NCBI GenBank assembly: GCA_015059045.1
Contig: SVBD01000010.1
Coordinates: 1-59,284 of the forward strand
Direction of reading: 5' to 3'
Origin: Erysipelotrichaceae bacterium
GTDB taxonomy: Bacteria > Bacillota_I > Bacilli_A > RFN20 > CAG-449
Length of the DNA stretch: 59,284 bases
A model generated the notes under the pieces. It had not been told where the DNA came from, made no database searches, and saw nothing but the letters and a program-made list of their open reading frames with translations. Both the position numbers and the translations under genes were made by a program. Shown piece by piece: positions 24,571 to 32,813 of this stretch. Position 1 is the first letter of the stretch. Each line of letters begins with the position of its first letter.

Positions 24571-25431
24571 ATGAAATACGTGCTAATGAACCCAAAAGCT
24601 AACAATTGTTGTGGAGAACAAGACGCAAGAGAATGGGCAAAATGTTTAAATGAAGAAGTCACTTTTGTAAACGTTTTGGAAACAAAAGACATGAAAGGTT
24701 TTGTTTTAGGATTAAATCCTGAAGATGAAATTATTGTTGCAGGTGGCGATGGAACATTACATCATTTTGCAAACGATGTTGCAGAAATTGAAGTAAAAAA
24801 TAATTGCTACTATGTAAAGAGTGGATCAGGCAACGACTTTTATCGTGATAATAAAGAACACGCTAATGAATTAGGCATGATTCCACTTAATAAATTTATT
24901 ACTAATTTACCAATTATTCATGTAAATGGTATTACAAGAAGATTTATTAATGGTATTGGTTACGGTTTAGATGGTGAAACATGTAGAGTTGGTGAAGAAA
25001 TTAGAGCTTCAAATAGCACTAAGAAAATTAATTATACAAATATTGCTATTAAATTATTATTAGGTGGATATAAATTAAAACACGCTACAGTTACAGTTGA
25101 TGGTGAAACAAGTGAATATAATCATGTTTGGTTAGCATCAACAATGAAAGGTAGATACTATGGTGGTGGCTTAATGGTTGCTCCATTACAAGATAGATTT
25201 GATGAAGAACATAGAGTATCAGTAGTTGCATTATATAAAAGAAGCAGAATTGGTACATTATTACGTTTCCCTTCATTAAATAAAGGTGAACACATTAAGA
25301 AAACTGACTGGGTAACAACAAAAGTTGGTAAAAAAGTAGAAGTTAAGTTTGATCAACCATGTTCATTACAAATCGATGGTGAAGTAGTACCAAATGTAAC
25401 TTCATATACAGTTGAAGTTCCAGAAAAGTAA
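24571..25431 (+). CDS. Diacylglycerol/lipid kinase family protein
   Basis: A 286-residue kinase with the DAGK catalytic signature GGDGTLHHFAND at about 58-69 (ATP-binding GGDGT) and the second-domain pattern GIGYGLDGETC plus GGGLMVAPLQDRFD. Family members (DgkB, YegS, LCB5) phosphorylate diacylglycerol or other lipids at the membrane surface. GGGAGGA precedes the ATG. It is first in a run with the FAD oxidoreductase (15 bases on), the ferredoxin-type reductase and YhhN, which points to a lipid-modifying pathway. Confidence 0.9.
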   Translation: MKYVLMNPKANNCCGEQDAREWAKCLNEEVTFVNVLETKDMKGFVLGLNPEDEIIVAGGDGTLHHFANDVAEIEVKNNCYYVKSGSGNDFYRDNKEHANELGMIPLNKFITNLPIIHVNGITRRFINGIGYGLDGETCRVGEEIRASNSTKKINYTNIAIKLLLGGYKLKHATVTVDGETSEYNHVWLASTMKGRYYGGGLMVAPLQDRFDEEHRVSVVALYKRSRIGTLLRFPSLNKGEHIKKTDWVTTKVGKKVEVKFDQPCSLQIDGEVVPNVTSYTVEVPEK

Positions 25432-25446
25432 TAAAGGGTTACAAAT

Positions 25447-26979
25447 ATGAGAAAATATGATGTAGTAGTTATTGGTGCTGGAAATGGTGGATTAGCTGCT
25501 GCAACTAAAGTCTTAAATGCAGGAAAAACTTGTTTAGTATGTGAAAAACATAATATTCCAGGTGGTTTTGCAACAAGCTTTGTTCGCGGTAGATTTGAAT
25601 TTGAAGCATCTTTGCATGAATTTAACGGTATTGGTACTGTAGAAAATCCTGGTAGTATAAGAGTCTTATTTGATGAATTAGGAGTAAGTGACAAAATTGA
25701 TTGGATTCAATTAAAAGATGCTTATCGCTTAATTTCTTTAAAAGAAGGTTATGACTTTACAATGCCATTTGGCTGTGATGAATTTGCAAAAGCAAATAAT
25801 GCATTACACCCAGAAGGAGAAAAATATATTAGACATTTCTTTGAACTTTGCCAACAAATCAGAGATGCTATGAACTATTTAGGAGCAAGCAAAGGAAGAC
25901 CAGACCCAAAAGTAATGATGGAAAAATATCCAGATTACATGAGATGTGCTTCTTATACAGTTAATGAGGCATTCGAAGCATTAGGCTATCCACAAATTAT
26001 TGTTGATAACTTAAACGCTTACTGGTGCTATTTAGGTTCTGATGGAAACAATTTAAGTTTCTTACATTATGCTAATATGATTTATAGCTATATTTCAGGT
26101 GGTGCGACTATCCCAACACTTAAATCACACGAATTATCATTAGCATTTGAAACAAGAATCCATGAATTAGGTGGAGATATCTGGTTTAATACAGAAGTTA
26201 CAAAAATTTTAACAGATGAAAATGGACACGTATGTGGAGTAAGATTAGCAGATGGTAGTGAAGTTGAAACAAGACACGTTGTTGCTAACTGTTCACCACA
26301 CATTGTATATGGTCGTTTATTAGATGAAAAAGCTGTCCCAGAAAGAGCTTTAAAATTAACTAATTCACGTAAATTAGCAGGTAGAGGATTTACAGCATTC
26401 TATGCATTCAATAAATCACCTGAAGAATTAGGTTTAACAGATCATAACTATTTTGTATATGATTCAAGTGACAATGTTGAAATGTATAAATCAATGGAAA
26501 CAATGCATGAAAACTATGGTCAAGCAACATGTGTATTAAATAATGCTGATCCAAATTGTTCTCCAAAAGGAACAACAATTATGTATTCAACAACATTATT
26601 TACAAAAGATGTTTGGAAAGATGTTAAAGAAGAAGAATACTATAAATTTAAAAATGTTATTGCAAAAAGAATGTTAGAAAGATTTGAAAAAGCAGTTGGC
26701 GTAAGCTTACAAGAACACATCGAAGAAATTGCAGTAGCAACTCCTCAAACATATGCTAGATATTGTGGTCACCCACAAGGTGTTATATATGCTTATGAAT
26801 CATTACCAAGAGACGGTCTATTAAATAGAATCATGATGATTGAAGAAGATAGATTCGTTCCGGGTTTAAGAATTGGTGGCGGATATGGTGAAAGATTATT
26901 AGGTTTCCCAAGTTCATATAAATCAGGCGCTAACGAAGGTGGCAGAACATTAAAAGATATTGAAAAGGAGGGTGAATAA
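25447..26979 (+). CDS. Phytoene-desaturase/retinol-saturase-like FAD oxidoreductase
   Basis: A 510-residue flavoprotein. The N-terminal dinucleotide fold is VVVIGAGNGGLAAATKVLNAG, followed by the CrtI-type VCEKHNIPGGFATSF motif. The C-terminal FAD contact is near GLRIGGGYGERLLGFPSSYKSG. The family desaturates, isomerises or saturates long polyene or isoprenoid lipids. No carotenoid genes (crtE, crtB) are present nearby, so a classical pigment role is unlikely. Co-operonic with a [2Fe-2S] reductase that could supply electrons, it more likely acts as a saturase or reductase on a membrane lipid. Confidence 0.85.
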   Translation: MRKYDVVVIGAGNGGLAAATKVLNAGKTCLVCEKHNIPGGFATSFVRGRFEFEASLHEFNGIGTVENPGSIRVLFDELGVSDKIDWIQLKDAYRLISLKEGYDFTMPFGCDEFAKANNALHPEGEKYIRHFFELCQQIRDAMNYLGASKGRPDPKVMMEKYPDYMRCASYTVNEAFEALGYPQIIVDNLNAYWCYLGSDGNNLSFLHYANMIYSYISGGATIPTLKSHELSLAFETRIHELGGDIWFNTEVTKILTDENGHVCGVRLADGSEVETRHVVANCSPHIVYGRLLDEKAVPERALKLTNSRKLAGRGFTAFYAFNKSPEELGLTDHNYFVYDSSDNVEMYKSMETMHENYGQATCVLNNADPNCSPKGTTIMYSTTLFTKDVWKDVKEEEYYKFKNVIAKRMLERFEKAVGVSLQEHIEEIAVATPQTYARYCGHPQGVIYAYESLPRDGLLNRIMMIEEDRFVPGLRIGGGYGERLLGFPSSYKSGANEGGRTLKDIEKEGE

Positions 26980-26980
26980 G

Positions 26981-28141
26981 ATGCTATTCTCAAAATATCC
27001 AGATGATATCAAACGTTTCCAAGAGATGGTAAACGATCGTCGTAAAATTATTGATAATACACCAGCTACACCACTTCCTAAAACATATGCTGTAAACGAA
27101 TTATCTAAAGCATTACATCCTAATGTTATTCCAGCAGAAATTATCGCAACTAAAGAAGTAGGTAGAAACTGCAAAGTTATTACTTTAAAATCAACAAGTG
27201 AAAACGGAAGATTTCCATATTTTAGAGCAGGTCAATTTATTACATTATCTGCAAAAGTTGGTGAATCATTTGTAACTAGACCATATTCTATTTCATCATC
27301 TCCATATCAAGCTATGGAAGGTATTTTAGAAGTAACTGTTCAAAAAGCAGGTTTATTCTCAACATACTTATTAGAAGAAGCTAAAGTTGGAGATAAAGTG
27401 GTAGTAGGTGAACCAACAGGTGATTTCTATTATGATGATTTAAGAGATTGTAATACAATTGTTGCAATCGCTGGTGGTAGTGGTATTACACCATTCATTT
27501 CAATGATTAAATCAATTGTTGAAGGATCAGATGACTTTAACTTAATCGTATTCTATGGAGTAAGAACAAGAAGCGATTTACTAATTGATTTAGATTCTGT
27601 AAAACACGATAAGGTAAAAGTAATTCCTGTTTTATCACATGAAGAAGCAGAAGGATACGAACACGGATTTATTACAAAAGAATTAATTAGTAAATATGTT
27701 CCTGAAAAATATAATGTATTTATGTGTGGTCCAGATGCAATGTATAACTTTGTTAAAGACGAATTCATCGCATTAGGCGTAGATAAATATAGCATTCGTC
27801 AAGAACATAACTCAGTAGGTAATAGAGAATTTGTTGAACCTAAGACATTTAAATTAACAGTTCATATGCGTGATAAAGTATATGTAATTGATGCTTATCA
27901 AAACGAAACATTAATTGCTGCGATGGAAAGAGCTGGACTTCCAGCACCTGTTAGATGTAAATCAGGTAGTTGTGGTTATTGTCATAGTAGATTAGTAAAA
28001 GGCGAATGCACAATCCCTGAAAAATATGATTCAAGAAGAGCTGCGGACTTAAAGTTTGGTTTCTTACATCCTTGTTGTACATATCCTGATAGTGATATGG
28101 AAATTGATGTACCACCATTTGTAGGAGGAGAGTTGTTGTAG
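26981..28141 (+). CDS. NAD(P)H flavin reductase with C-terminal [2Fe-2S] ferredoxin domain
   Basis: A 386-residue electron-transfer protein. The FAD-binding domain carries RPYSISSSP (about 103-111). The NAD(P) domain has GGSGITPFISM and ends in MCGPDAMY. A plant-type [2Fe-2S] ferredoxin domain follows with CKSGSCGYC and the late HPCC cysteine. I start it at 26981, one base after the upstream stop, because AGGAGG lies 8-13 bases before it; the ATG at 26960 is inside the upstream gene. It probably feeds electrons from NAD(P)H to the adjoining FAD enzyme. Confidence 0.9.
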   Translation: MLFSKYPDDIKRFQEMVNDRRKIIDNTPATPLPKTYAVNELSKALHPNVIPAEIIATKEVGRNCKVITLKSTSENGRFPYFRAGQFITLSAKVGESFVTRPYSISSSPYQAMEGILEVTVQKAGLFSTYLLEEAKVGDKVVVGEPTGDFYYDDLRDCNTIVAIAGGSGITPFISMIKSIVEGSDDFNLIVFYGVRTRSDLLIDLDSVKHDKVKVIPVLSHEEAEGYEHGFITKELISKYVPEKYNVFMCGPDAMYNFVKDEFIALGVDKYSIRQEHNSVGNREFVEPKTFKLTVHMRDKVYVIDAYQNETLIAAMERAGLPAPVRCKSGSCGYCHSRLVKGECTIPEKYDSRRAADLKFGFLHPCCTYPDSDMEIDVPPFVGGELL

Positions 28142-28142
28142 T

Positions 28143-28802
28143 ATGATTCCGTTTATTATTATTTATTGTTTATTTCTATGTTGCTATTTCGTAACAAGAG
28201 TTGGTAAAAATATTAAATATAGAGCAATTAATAAATATATCATGGCTGTAATGTACATGGTATATGCTATTATTAAATTTCAAAATTTCGGATTACAAAG
28301 TATAGAAGCTATTTTAATGGGAGCATTATTCTTAGCATTCTTAGGAGATATCTTCTTAGTGTTTGATTTAAATAGAGGTGGAGATTTCTTCTTAGGAGGT
28401 AATGTTTGCTTTATTATTTACTATTTAGCATTATATGAAAGAACAGGTTTAGCATTTGCTGATTATTGGTTTATATTTGTTATTTGGTTTGTTATCTATG
28501 CAGCATTTATTATTTGCTCAAATAAATTCCCTAAAGTCTTTAAATTTGGAAAAATGAAATTCTCTATGTCATTCTACTTAGCATCAATTAGTATGCATGG
28601 TATTTGTGGTTTAGGAGCAATGATTCTAGTTCCAACTACAGCAGGATTTGTTTGTGGATTAGGATCATTAATGTTTATGATTTCTGACTTTATTTTAACA
28701 ACAGATAAATTTATTTTCCCAGGACATAAATGGATTACAAGAAGCAATAGCTTCTTCTACTTCATCGGTTTATTATTAATTGTATTAAGTTTAGGTTTAT
28801 AA
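28143..28802 (+). CDS. YhhN-family lysoplasmalogenase-like membrane protein
   Basis: A 219-residue protein with about eight membrane segments. It shows the YhhN pattern: ALFLAFLGDIFLVFD, then FFLGGNVCFIIYYLALY, and late GSLMFMISDFIL. Human TMEM86 members hydrolyse the vinyl-ether bond of lysoplasmalogens. The start lies one base after the upstream stop and the AGGAGGAG site is inside the reductase gene, so translation is coupled. This supports the idea that the operon handles ether or vinyl-ether lipids, though the substrate is inferred. Confidence 0.85.
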   Translation: MIPFIIIYCLFLCCYFVTRVGKNIKYRAINKYIMAVMYMVYAIIKFQNFGLQSIEAILMGALFLAFLGDIFLVFDLNRGGDFFLGGNVCFIIYYLALYERTGLAFADYWFIFVIWFVIYAAFIICSNKFPKVFKFGKMKFSMSFYLASISMHGICGLGAMILVPTTAGFVCGLGSLMFMISDFILTTDKFIFPGHKWITRSNSFFYFIGLLLIVLSLGL

Positions 28803-28819
28803 AAAGGTTTGATACAAAA

Positions 28820-29072
28820 TGCACTTGTCAAGAGAAATTAGACACGTATCAATCTTTAATTAAAACCCTAGTTCAGAAATAAACTGAGCTGGGGTTTTAT
28901 ATTTTAATGAGTAAGCTGGTCTTTCATTATTGTAATAATTTACGTATTTTTTTATTAATGCCTCAACATCATTGGGATTTGCTAAATTAAAATCTAGAAA
29001 TAATTCTTCTTTAATCCCCCATTTAATGATTCGTCTACTGGATTATCTGTAGAGATCCTGCTCGACTCATCA
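28820..29072 (-). mobile_element. IS3-family insertion sequence remnant
   Basis: On the minus strand the last 60 or so codons of an IS3/IS150-type transposase can be read: MSRAGSL, DNPVDESLNGG, EELFLDFNLANPNDVEAL, KKYVNYYNNERPAYSLKY and PAQFISELGF, stop at 28860. At least two frameshifts separate the first three blocks. Beyond the stop, TGCACTTGTC...AATTAGACA (28820-28844) looks like the terminal inverted repeat. The 5' part of the element is gone. The remnant abuts the end of the YhhN gene. Confidence 0.8.
28862..28899. terminator. Bidirectional hairpin after the lipid operon
   Basis: AAAACCC.AG.TCAG pairs CTGAGCTGGGGTTTT (28862-28897), with an A-run before and TTTT after. It lies inside the 3' end of the IS remnant and may now serve as terminator of the operon ending at 28802. 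Confidence 0.6.
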
Positions 29073-29106
29073 CTTCAAAAATATCAAGACTTTTTTATTT
29101 GTTTTT

Positions 29107-29133
29107 ATAGGGGTTCAAGTCCCCGTGTTACGC
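29107..29133 (+). other. tRNA T-arm-like fragment
   Basis: AGGGGTTCAAGTCCCC has the exact form of a tRNA T stem-loop (GGGG TTCAAGT CCCC), followed by GTGTTACGC but no CCA and no matching 5' half. It may be the leftover 3' end of a tRNA or an attachment site; chance is possible. Confidence 0.3.
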
Positions 29134-29269
29134 TTTTATTTGCTATGTGTGGACTTTTTAACAATTTAACGATTACCAAAAATCTCAACTTTAAATAATC
29201 ATATCAATATATTTTTTAGGTGTTTTATGGTAAAATTTAGATACAAATAAATTAGAATTCGGAAGTGAG

Positions 29270-29524
29270 ATGATATTTTTGAATGAAGATATATTATTAT
29301 CTAATATAGATAAAATTCATACTACTGAAATGGGTGTTGATAGAATAAAGAAGAATCTAAAATTGGATGCTAATGATGTAGTTGAATTTTGTAAAAATAA
29401 AATATTAGATAAAAATTGTAATATTTATAAACTAGGAAAAAATTGGTATTGTGAAATTGGTAATATTAGAATAACTATTAACTCTTATAATTATACAATT
29501 ATTACGACACATTTGAAAAAATGA
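29270..29524 (+). CDS. DUF3781 family protein
   Basis: An 84-residue protein. The core NIDKIHTTEMGVDRIKKNL, then DVVEFCKNKI, KNWYCEIGNIRITINSYNYTIITTH, agrees with DUF3781 over nearly its full length. Function unknown; the family is common as a solitary gene in gut Firmicutes. Weak GGAAGTGAG ribosome site. It sits in a decayed accessory patch between an IS remnant and an unrelated lipoprotein gene. Confidence 0.8.
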   Translation: MIFLNEDILLSNIDKIHTTEMGVDRIKKNLKLDANDVVEFCKNKILDKNCNIYKLGKNWYCEIGNIRITINSYNYTIITTHLKK

Positions 29525-29629
29525 ATTCATAGTTATAGATTAGATAAAAAGGTGAATACTTTAATAATAGAGTAAATAAATAGTACAAAATTCTTAATAT
29601 AATGCTAAAAACAAGAAGTTTATGTAAGA

Positions 29630-29657
29630 AAAAAGGGTTAAAACCCTTTTAATTTTT
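29630..29657 (-). terminator. Terminator of the InlB-repeat lipoprotein gene
   Basis: Stem AAAAGGGTT / AACCCTTTT with A-rich and T-rich flanks, overlapping the stop of the minus-strand gene; symmetric enough to work in both directions. Confidence 0.75.
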
Positions 29658-31568
29658 TAATGTTGGAAATTTATATGGACTAAATGTCCAGTAAGAAGTA
29701 CTCCAAGTATCTTTGAAAATATTGAATAATGTACTTTGTAAGTATGCAGTTATTCTATGATAATCATGAATTTTATCTTCTAAATAGAAGTTATTATTAA
29801 CATAAATGTCCGCATATTGAACATAACAGTTTATTGGTTCTACCATTGAAAGGTAAGCAATATAATATTCATTATATGGATCGTTATATGGTGTAATATA
29901 AGAGTCACCACTTTTAGTTGTATAAATGAATTTTTCATTTGCGCATGCCACAAAACTATTTGAAACATGTCCTTGTGCTGCAAGACCTATTAAATATACT
30001 TGCAAGTCTTTTGTACTTTTCTTTTTTATAAATTCAAACTCAGTTAACAAAGCGTAACAATTATTTACCTGCGAATTAAAAACAGTATCTCCAATAATAC
30101 CAGCAATTTTATTGATAGTATTACTGTTTTTTTGATTGATTTTTAGTTTGCTAGATCCTTTTTGAACAAAATAGCAATTTTCAATTGTGCTTTTGTCACC
30201 TTGTCCAATTATACCTGCAACAGCTACAGTATCACAATTTTTTGCAGTACTAAGAATTTCTAAGTTAGTATTGTCTAAAGTCACACTACTTAAAGAAATA
30301 TTTCCATATCTACCGCTAATTCCACCAATAAAGGAAGCGTAATTTGAATTTGCGTTAATATTTAAATTAGTTACATTACATCCTTTGATTGTTGTTTTTT
30401 GATTTGCAATTCCTATGATTCCGCCCACTGCTAAGCCTTGAGTAGAAGTAACATTAATATTTGTATTATTAATATCAACGTTTTGAATAATGTTCTTAGA
30501 ATTATCGATGACTTCGCCTGCAACTACTCCAATACCCAAAATGTTATAGTCATTATCCTTAAGGTTTAAATCGATTGTACACTCTAACTTTAAATTTTTG
30601 ATAGTTGCATTATTAAGGGTACTAAAGAATCCAACACCATTTAAAGATGAATAAGAAGAAATTTTAAAATTCGAAATAGTATGATTACTACCATCAAATT
30701 CACCTGAAAAATCGCGAGGTTTCCAAACTTTACCATCTAAATCAATATCGGTAGTTAACTTGTATTTTTCATTTTCATCATATTCATCAATGAATATATA
30801 TTTAAAATCTAGTTCATTTTCAATAATTCGATATCCATTTGAATCACGCTTATTACAAATAAACATAGGATATAAATCAACATTTTTATATGCATTAATT
30901 GAAGTTATCTTATCTCCGGTAAATTCTGGATTATCATACCATCCCACAAAGAGGTATCCTTCTTTAGTTGGATTATTTAGTTTAACTGGGTTTTCAATAT
31001 TATAAGAAGTTTTATTGTCATTTTCTGTAAATTCATCAATGTGATATGTGATTGTATAATTTTTAATACTGAATTTAGGATATAATGTGATATTACCGGT
31101 AGTTCCTTTATTAATTTTGGTAATTCTATTAATTAGTTCAGGTTCATTATACCAACCATCAAAGTTATATCCGTTTTTAATTGGAGCTGCTAAATTTGTG
31201 ACTTCATCTTCAATTGTATATGATCTTGTTGGAGGAGATGAAAATACATTTTCTTCAACAGCATAATTAATAATATATGTTACTGGTTCAAAGTAAATTT
31301 TAACAGTTACATTTGCATCAGGCATATCAAACTTTGTGTCATAAATAGTTTTATTATTGACCTCAATATGATCAAATCTATAACCAGTATTTGGTGTGCA
31401 ATCAAGAACTATATCATCATCAGTACTTGCCTCGGTTTTATTAATTTTATATTGTCCGTTTTCTGTTTCAATAACATCAATTTGATGTACTTCACCAGTC
31501 ATAAAAGTACAAGAAGAAAAAAGTTGGATAAAAACAATAAATAGCAGTAAAAAAATACTTTTTTTCAT
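29649..31568 (-). CDS. Surface lipoprotein with InlB-type repeats and a GLUG-like beta-helix
   Basis: A 639-residue lipoprotein: signal peptide with lipobox FSSC (Cys20). A first divergent bacterial repeat follows (to about 95), then two Listeria-Bacteroides (InlB B) repeats with the hallmark GYNFDGWYNEPEL and GYLFVGWYDNPEF endings (about 97-235). From about 270 to 560 a parallel beta-helix-like series shows GxxGxIxNxxI turns (for example GVGFFSTLNNATIKNL, AVAGIIGQGDKSTIENC, KIAGIIGDTVFNSQVNNC), like GLUG repeats. These are usual parts of adhesins. It is monocistronic with its own terminator and a GGAGGAA site. Confidence 0.88.
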   Translation of the reverse strand: MKKSIFLLLFIVFIQLFSSCTFMTGEVHQIDVIETENGQYKINKTEASTDDDIVLDCTPNTGYRFDHIEVNNKTIYDTKFDMPDANVTVKIYFEPVTYIINYAVEENVFSSPPTRSYTIEDEVTNLAAPIKNGYNFDGWYNEPELINRITKINKGTTGNITLYPKFSIKNYTITYHIDEFTENDNKTSYNIENPVKLNNPTKEGYLFVGWYDNPEFTGDKITSINAYKNVDLYPMFICNKRDSNGYRIIENELDFKYIFIDEYDENEKYKLTTDIDLDGKVWKPRDFSGEFDGSNHTISNFKISSYSSLNGVGFFSTLNNATIKNLKLECTIDLNLKDNDYNILGIGVVAGEVIDNSKNIIQNVDINNTNINVTSTQGLAVGGIIGIANQKTTIKGCNVTNLNINANSNYASFIGGISGRYGNISLSSVTLDNTNLEILSTAKNCDTVAVAGIIGQGDKSTIENCYFVQKGSSKLKINQKNSNTINKIAGIIGDTVFNSQVNNCYALLTEFEFIKKKSTKDLQVYLIGLAAQGHVSNSFVACANEKFIYTTKSGDSYITPYNDPYNEYYIAYLSMVEPINCYVQYADIYVNNNFYLEDKIHDYHRITAYLQSTLFNIFKDTWSTSYWTFSPYKFPTLKN

Positions 31569-31677
31569 TTTTCTTCCTCCAATTTATAAATATAAAGTAG
31601 TTTTCTTTATTAAATTATATCATTTAAAATAAAAACTATAAATATCTTTTTCGTTTATTGTGCAGTATAATTATAAT

Positions 31678-31862
31678 AAATGAGAAGATTAGTATTATTG
31701 AAGAGAATAAGAAAAAGGATTATAAAGAATTTATTAGAGTTCTTAAATTTACAATAATTTCAATTAGTGCAGGCTTAATTCAAATTGGCTCTTTTACACT
31801 AATGTATTAATTGTTTAAATGGGGATATTGGATAGCATATTTAATTAGTCCATTGTTATCAA
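31678..31862 (+). pseudogene. Remnant of a GtrA-family membrane protein gene
   Basis: Reading the plus strand in the frame of GAG at 31682 gives EKISIIEENKKKDYKEFIR, then VLKFTIISISAGLIQIGS and FTLMY, a stop near 31808, then LFKWGYWIAYLISPLLS. This matches the first two membrane segments of GtrA-like flippase proteins found in Firmicutes. There is no start codon with ribosome site, one in-frame stop, and the last half is missing. The following deaminase start at 31890 replaces the rest. Confidence 0.6.
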
Positions 31863-31889
31863 AAATTAGAATTTGTAAAGGAGAAAGAT

Positions 31890-32408
31890 ATGAACAGCAA
31901 TCATGAAAAATACATGAAAAGATGTTATGAATTAGCAATTAGTGCAGGAAAGAAAGGGTATGACACTTTTGGAGCGATATTAGTCAGTGAAGATAAAATT
32001 ATAGCAGAGGCAGAAAATACTTCTGATTATGAAAAGGGAATTTTTGGTCATGCTGAGTTTAATCTGGTTCATAAGTGTGCAAATGAGTTTTCGGACAAGG
32101 TTTTTGAAAATGCCATATTTTATACAAGTTGTGCACCATGTGTACGCTGTCTTCTGGCTATTGCATCACTAGGTATAAGAACTATTGTTTATGGTGTGTC
32201 CTATAAGAGTTTTCAGCAGTTACTTCCGTTTGAAGAAGAGATTCCAAACTACGAGGAAATATTGAGTAGAATGAATGTATCTGTTAAAATGATTGGTCCA
32301 ATTTTAGAAGATGAAGGAATGCATACTTTTGAATATTGGGGTGGTGAGTATCGTCCGTTAGAAGAGCTGATTAAAGAAATGGATGAAATAAAAAATCAGA
32401 ATAAGTAG
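31890..32408 (+). CDS. Nucleoside/guanine deaminase-like zinc enzyme
   Basis: A 172-residue cytidine-deaminase-fold protein. Zinc motif: H54-A-E56 in GHAEFNLV and P83-C84-x-x-C87 in TSCAPCVRCLLA. Glu56 is the proton shuttle. Overall pattern is that of the guanine deaminase/tRNA-adenosine deaminase branch; the substrate is uncertain. Codons such as CTG, CAG and CGC and a visibly higher GC content than its neighbours suggest transfer. It lies just ahead of the guanine riboswitch, but on a separate transcript with its own GGAG site. Confidence 0.85.
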   Translation: MNSNHEKYMKRCYELAISAGKKGYDTFGAILVSEDKIIAEAENTSDYEKGIFGHAEFNLVHKCANEFSDKVFENAIFYTSCAPCVRCLLAIASLGIRTIVYGVSYKSFQQLLPFEEEIPNYEEILSRMNVSVKMIGPILEDEGMHTFEYWGGEYRPLEELIKEMDEIKNQNK

Positions 32409-32482
32409 ACAAATTCCAATTTATCGAGTAGTTATAGGGGTGTGCAATTGTATTAAAATTGTGTAACGTTGCCAATTTTATT

Positions 32483-32522
32483 CTAATACTTCGGTATAAA
32501 TATATCGAAGTATTTTTATTTT
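32483..32522 (+). terminator. Terminator after the deaminase gene
   Basis: Stem AATACTTCG / CGAAGTATT with an AT-rich loop, then TTTATTTTA. It separates the deaminase from the riboswitch transcript. Confidence 0.8.
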
Positions 32523-32610
32523 ACCAATACATAACTATTTATAAAAATATTGCAATAATTATATTAGATTTATGCTTAGTGAAAATATTTTGATTAACAA
32601 TAAATTTTTC

Positions 32611-32639
32611 TTGTATCAATAAAATTGATAAGATAAACT
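32611..32639 (+). promoter_or_regulatory. Promoter of the guanine riboswitch transcript
   Basis: TTGTAT (32611-32616), 17-base spacer, TAAACT (32634-32639). Initiation about 7 bases later falls at 32646, the first base of aptamer stem P1. Confidence 0.6.
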
Positions 32640-32645
32640 ATTTTT

Positions 32646-32795
32646 GTAGATGTCATATAATGTCGATATTATGGCTCGACAGTCTCTACATTGCTGCCAT
32701 TTAAGCAATACTATGGCTAACTACACATGTGATACTCGTTGGAAGTATTTTTAGTGTGTGTCTTGATGCCTAGAATTGCTCTAGGCATTTTATTT
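32646..32795 (+). promoter_or_regulatory. Guanine riboswitch with intrinsic terminator
   Basis: All elements of the purine aptamer are present in order. P1 is GTCATA / TATGGC, extended by GTAG/CTAC. J1/2 is TATAAT; P2 is GTCGA/TCGAC with L2 containing TATGG. J2/3 is GTCTCTAC. P3 is ATTGC/GCAAT with an L3 ending in TTTAA. J3/1 is ACTATG. The base equivalent to xpt position 74 is C (32711), the guanine-specific identity; adenine switches have U. A terminator follows: ATGCCTAG (32766-32773) with CTAGGCAT (32781-32788) and TTTATTTT. CTATGGC of P1 could alternatively pair GCCTAG, so guanine binding should favour termination. Confidence 0.93.
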
Positions 32796-32813
32796 TGAAG
32801 AAAGGAACATATT

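Noticed and set aside
25353-25694. Minus-strand 113-codon frame across the kinase-oxidoreductase junction
   Set aside because: Antisense to two well-supported genes, with no ribosome site and no recognisable protein.
32646-32724. Adenine specificity for the purine riboswitch
   Set aside because: The J3/1 base that decides specificity is C (ACTATG), whereas adenine aptamers have U at that position.
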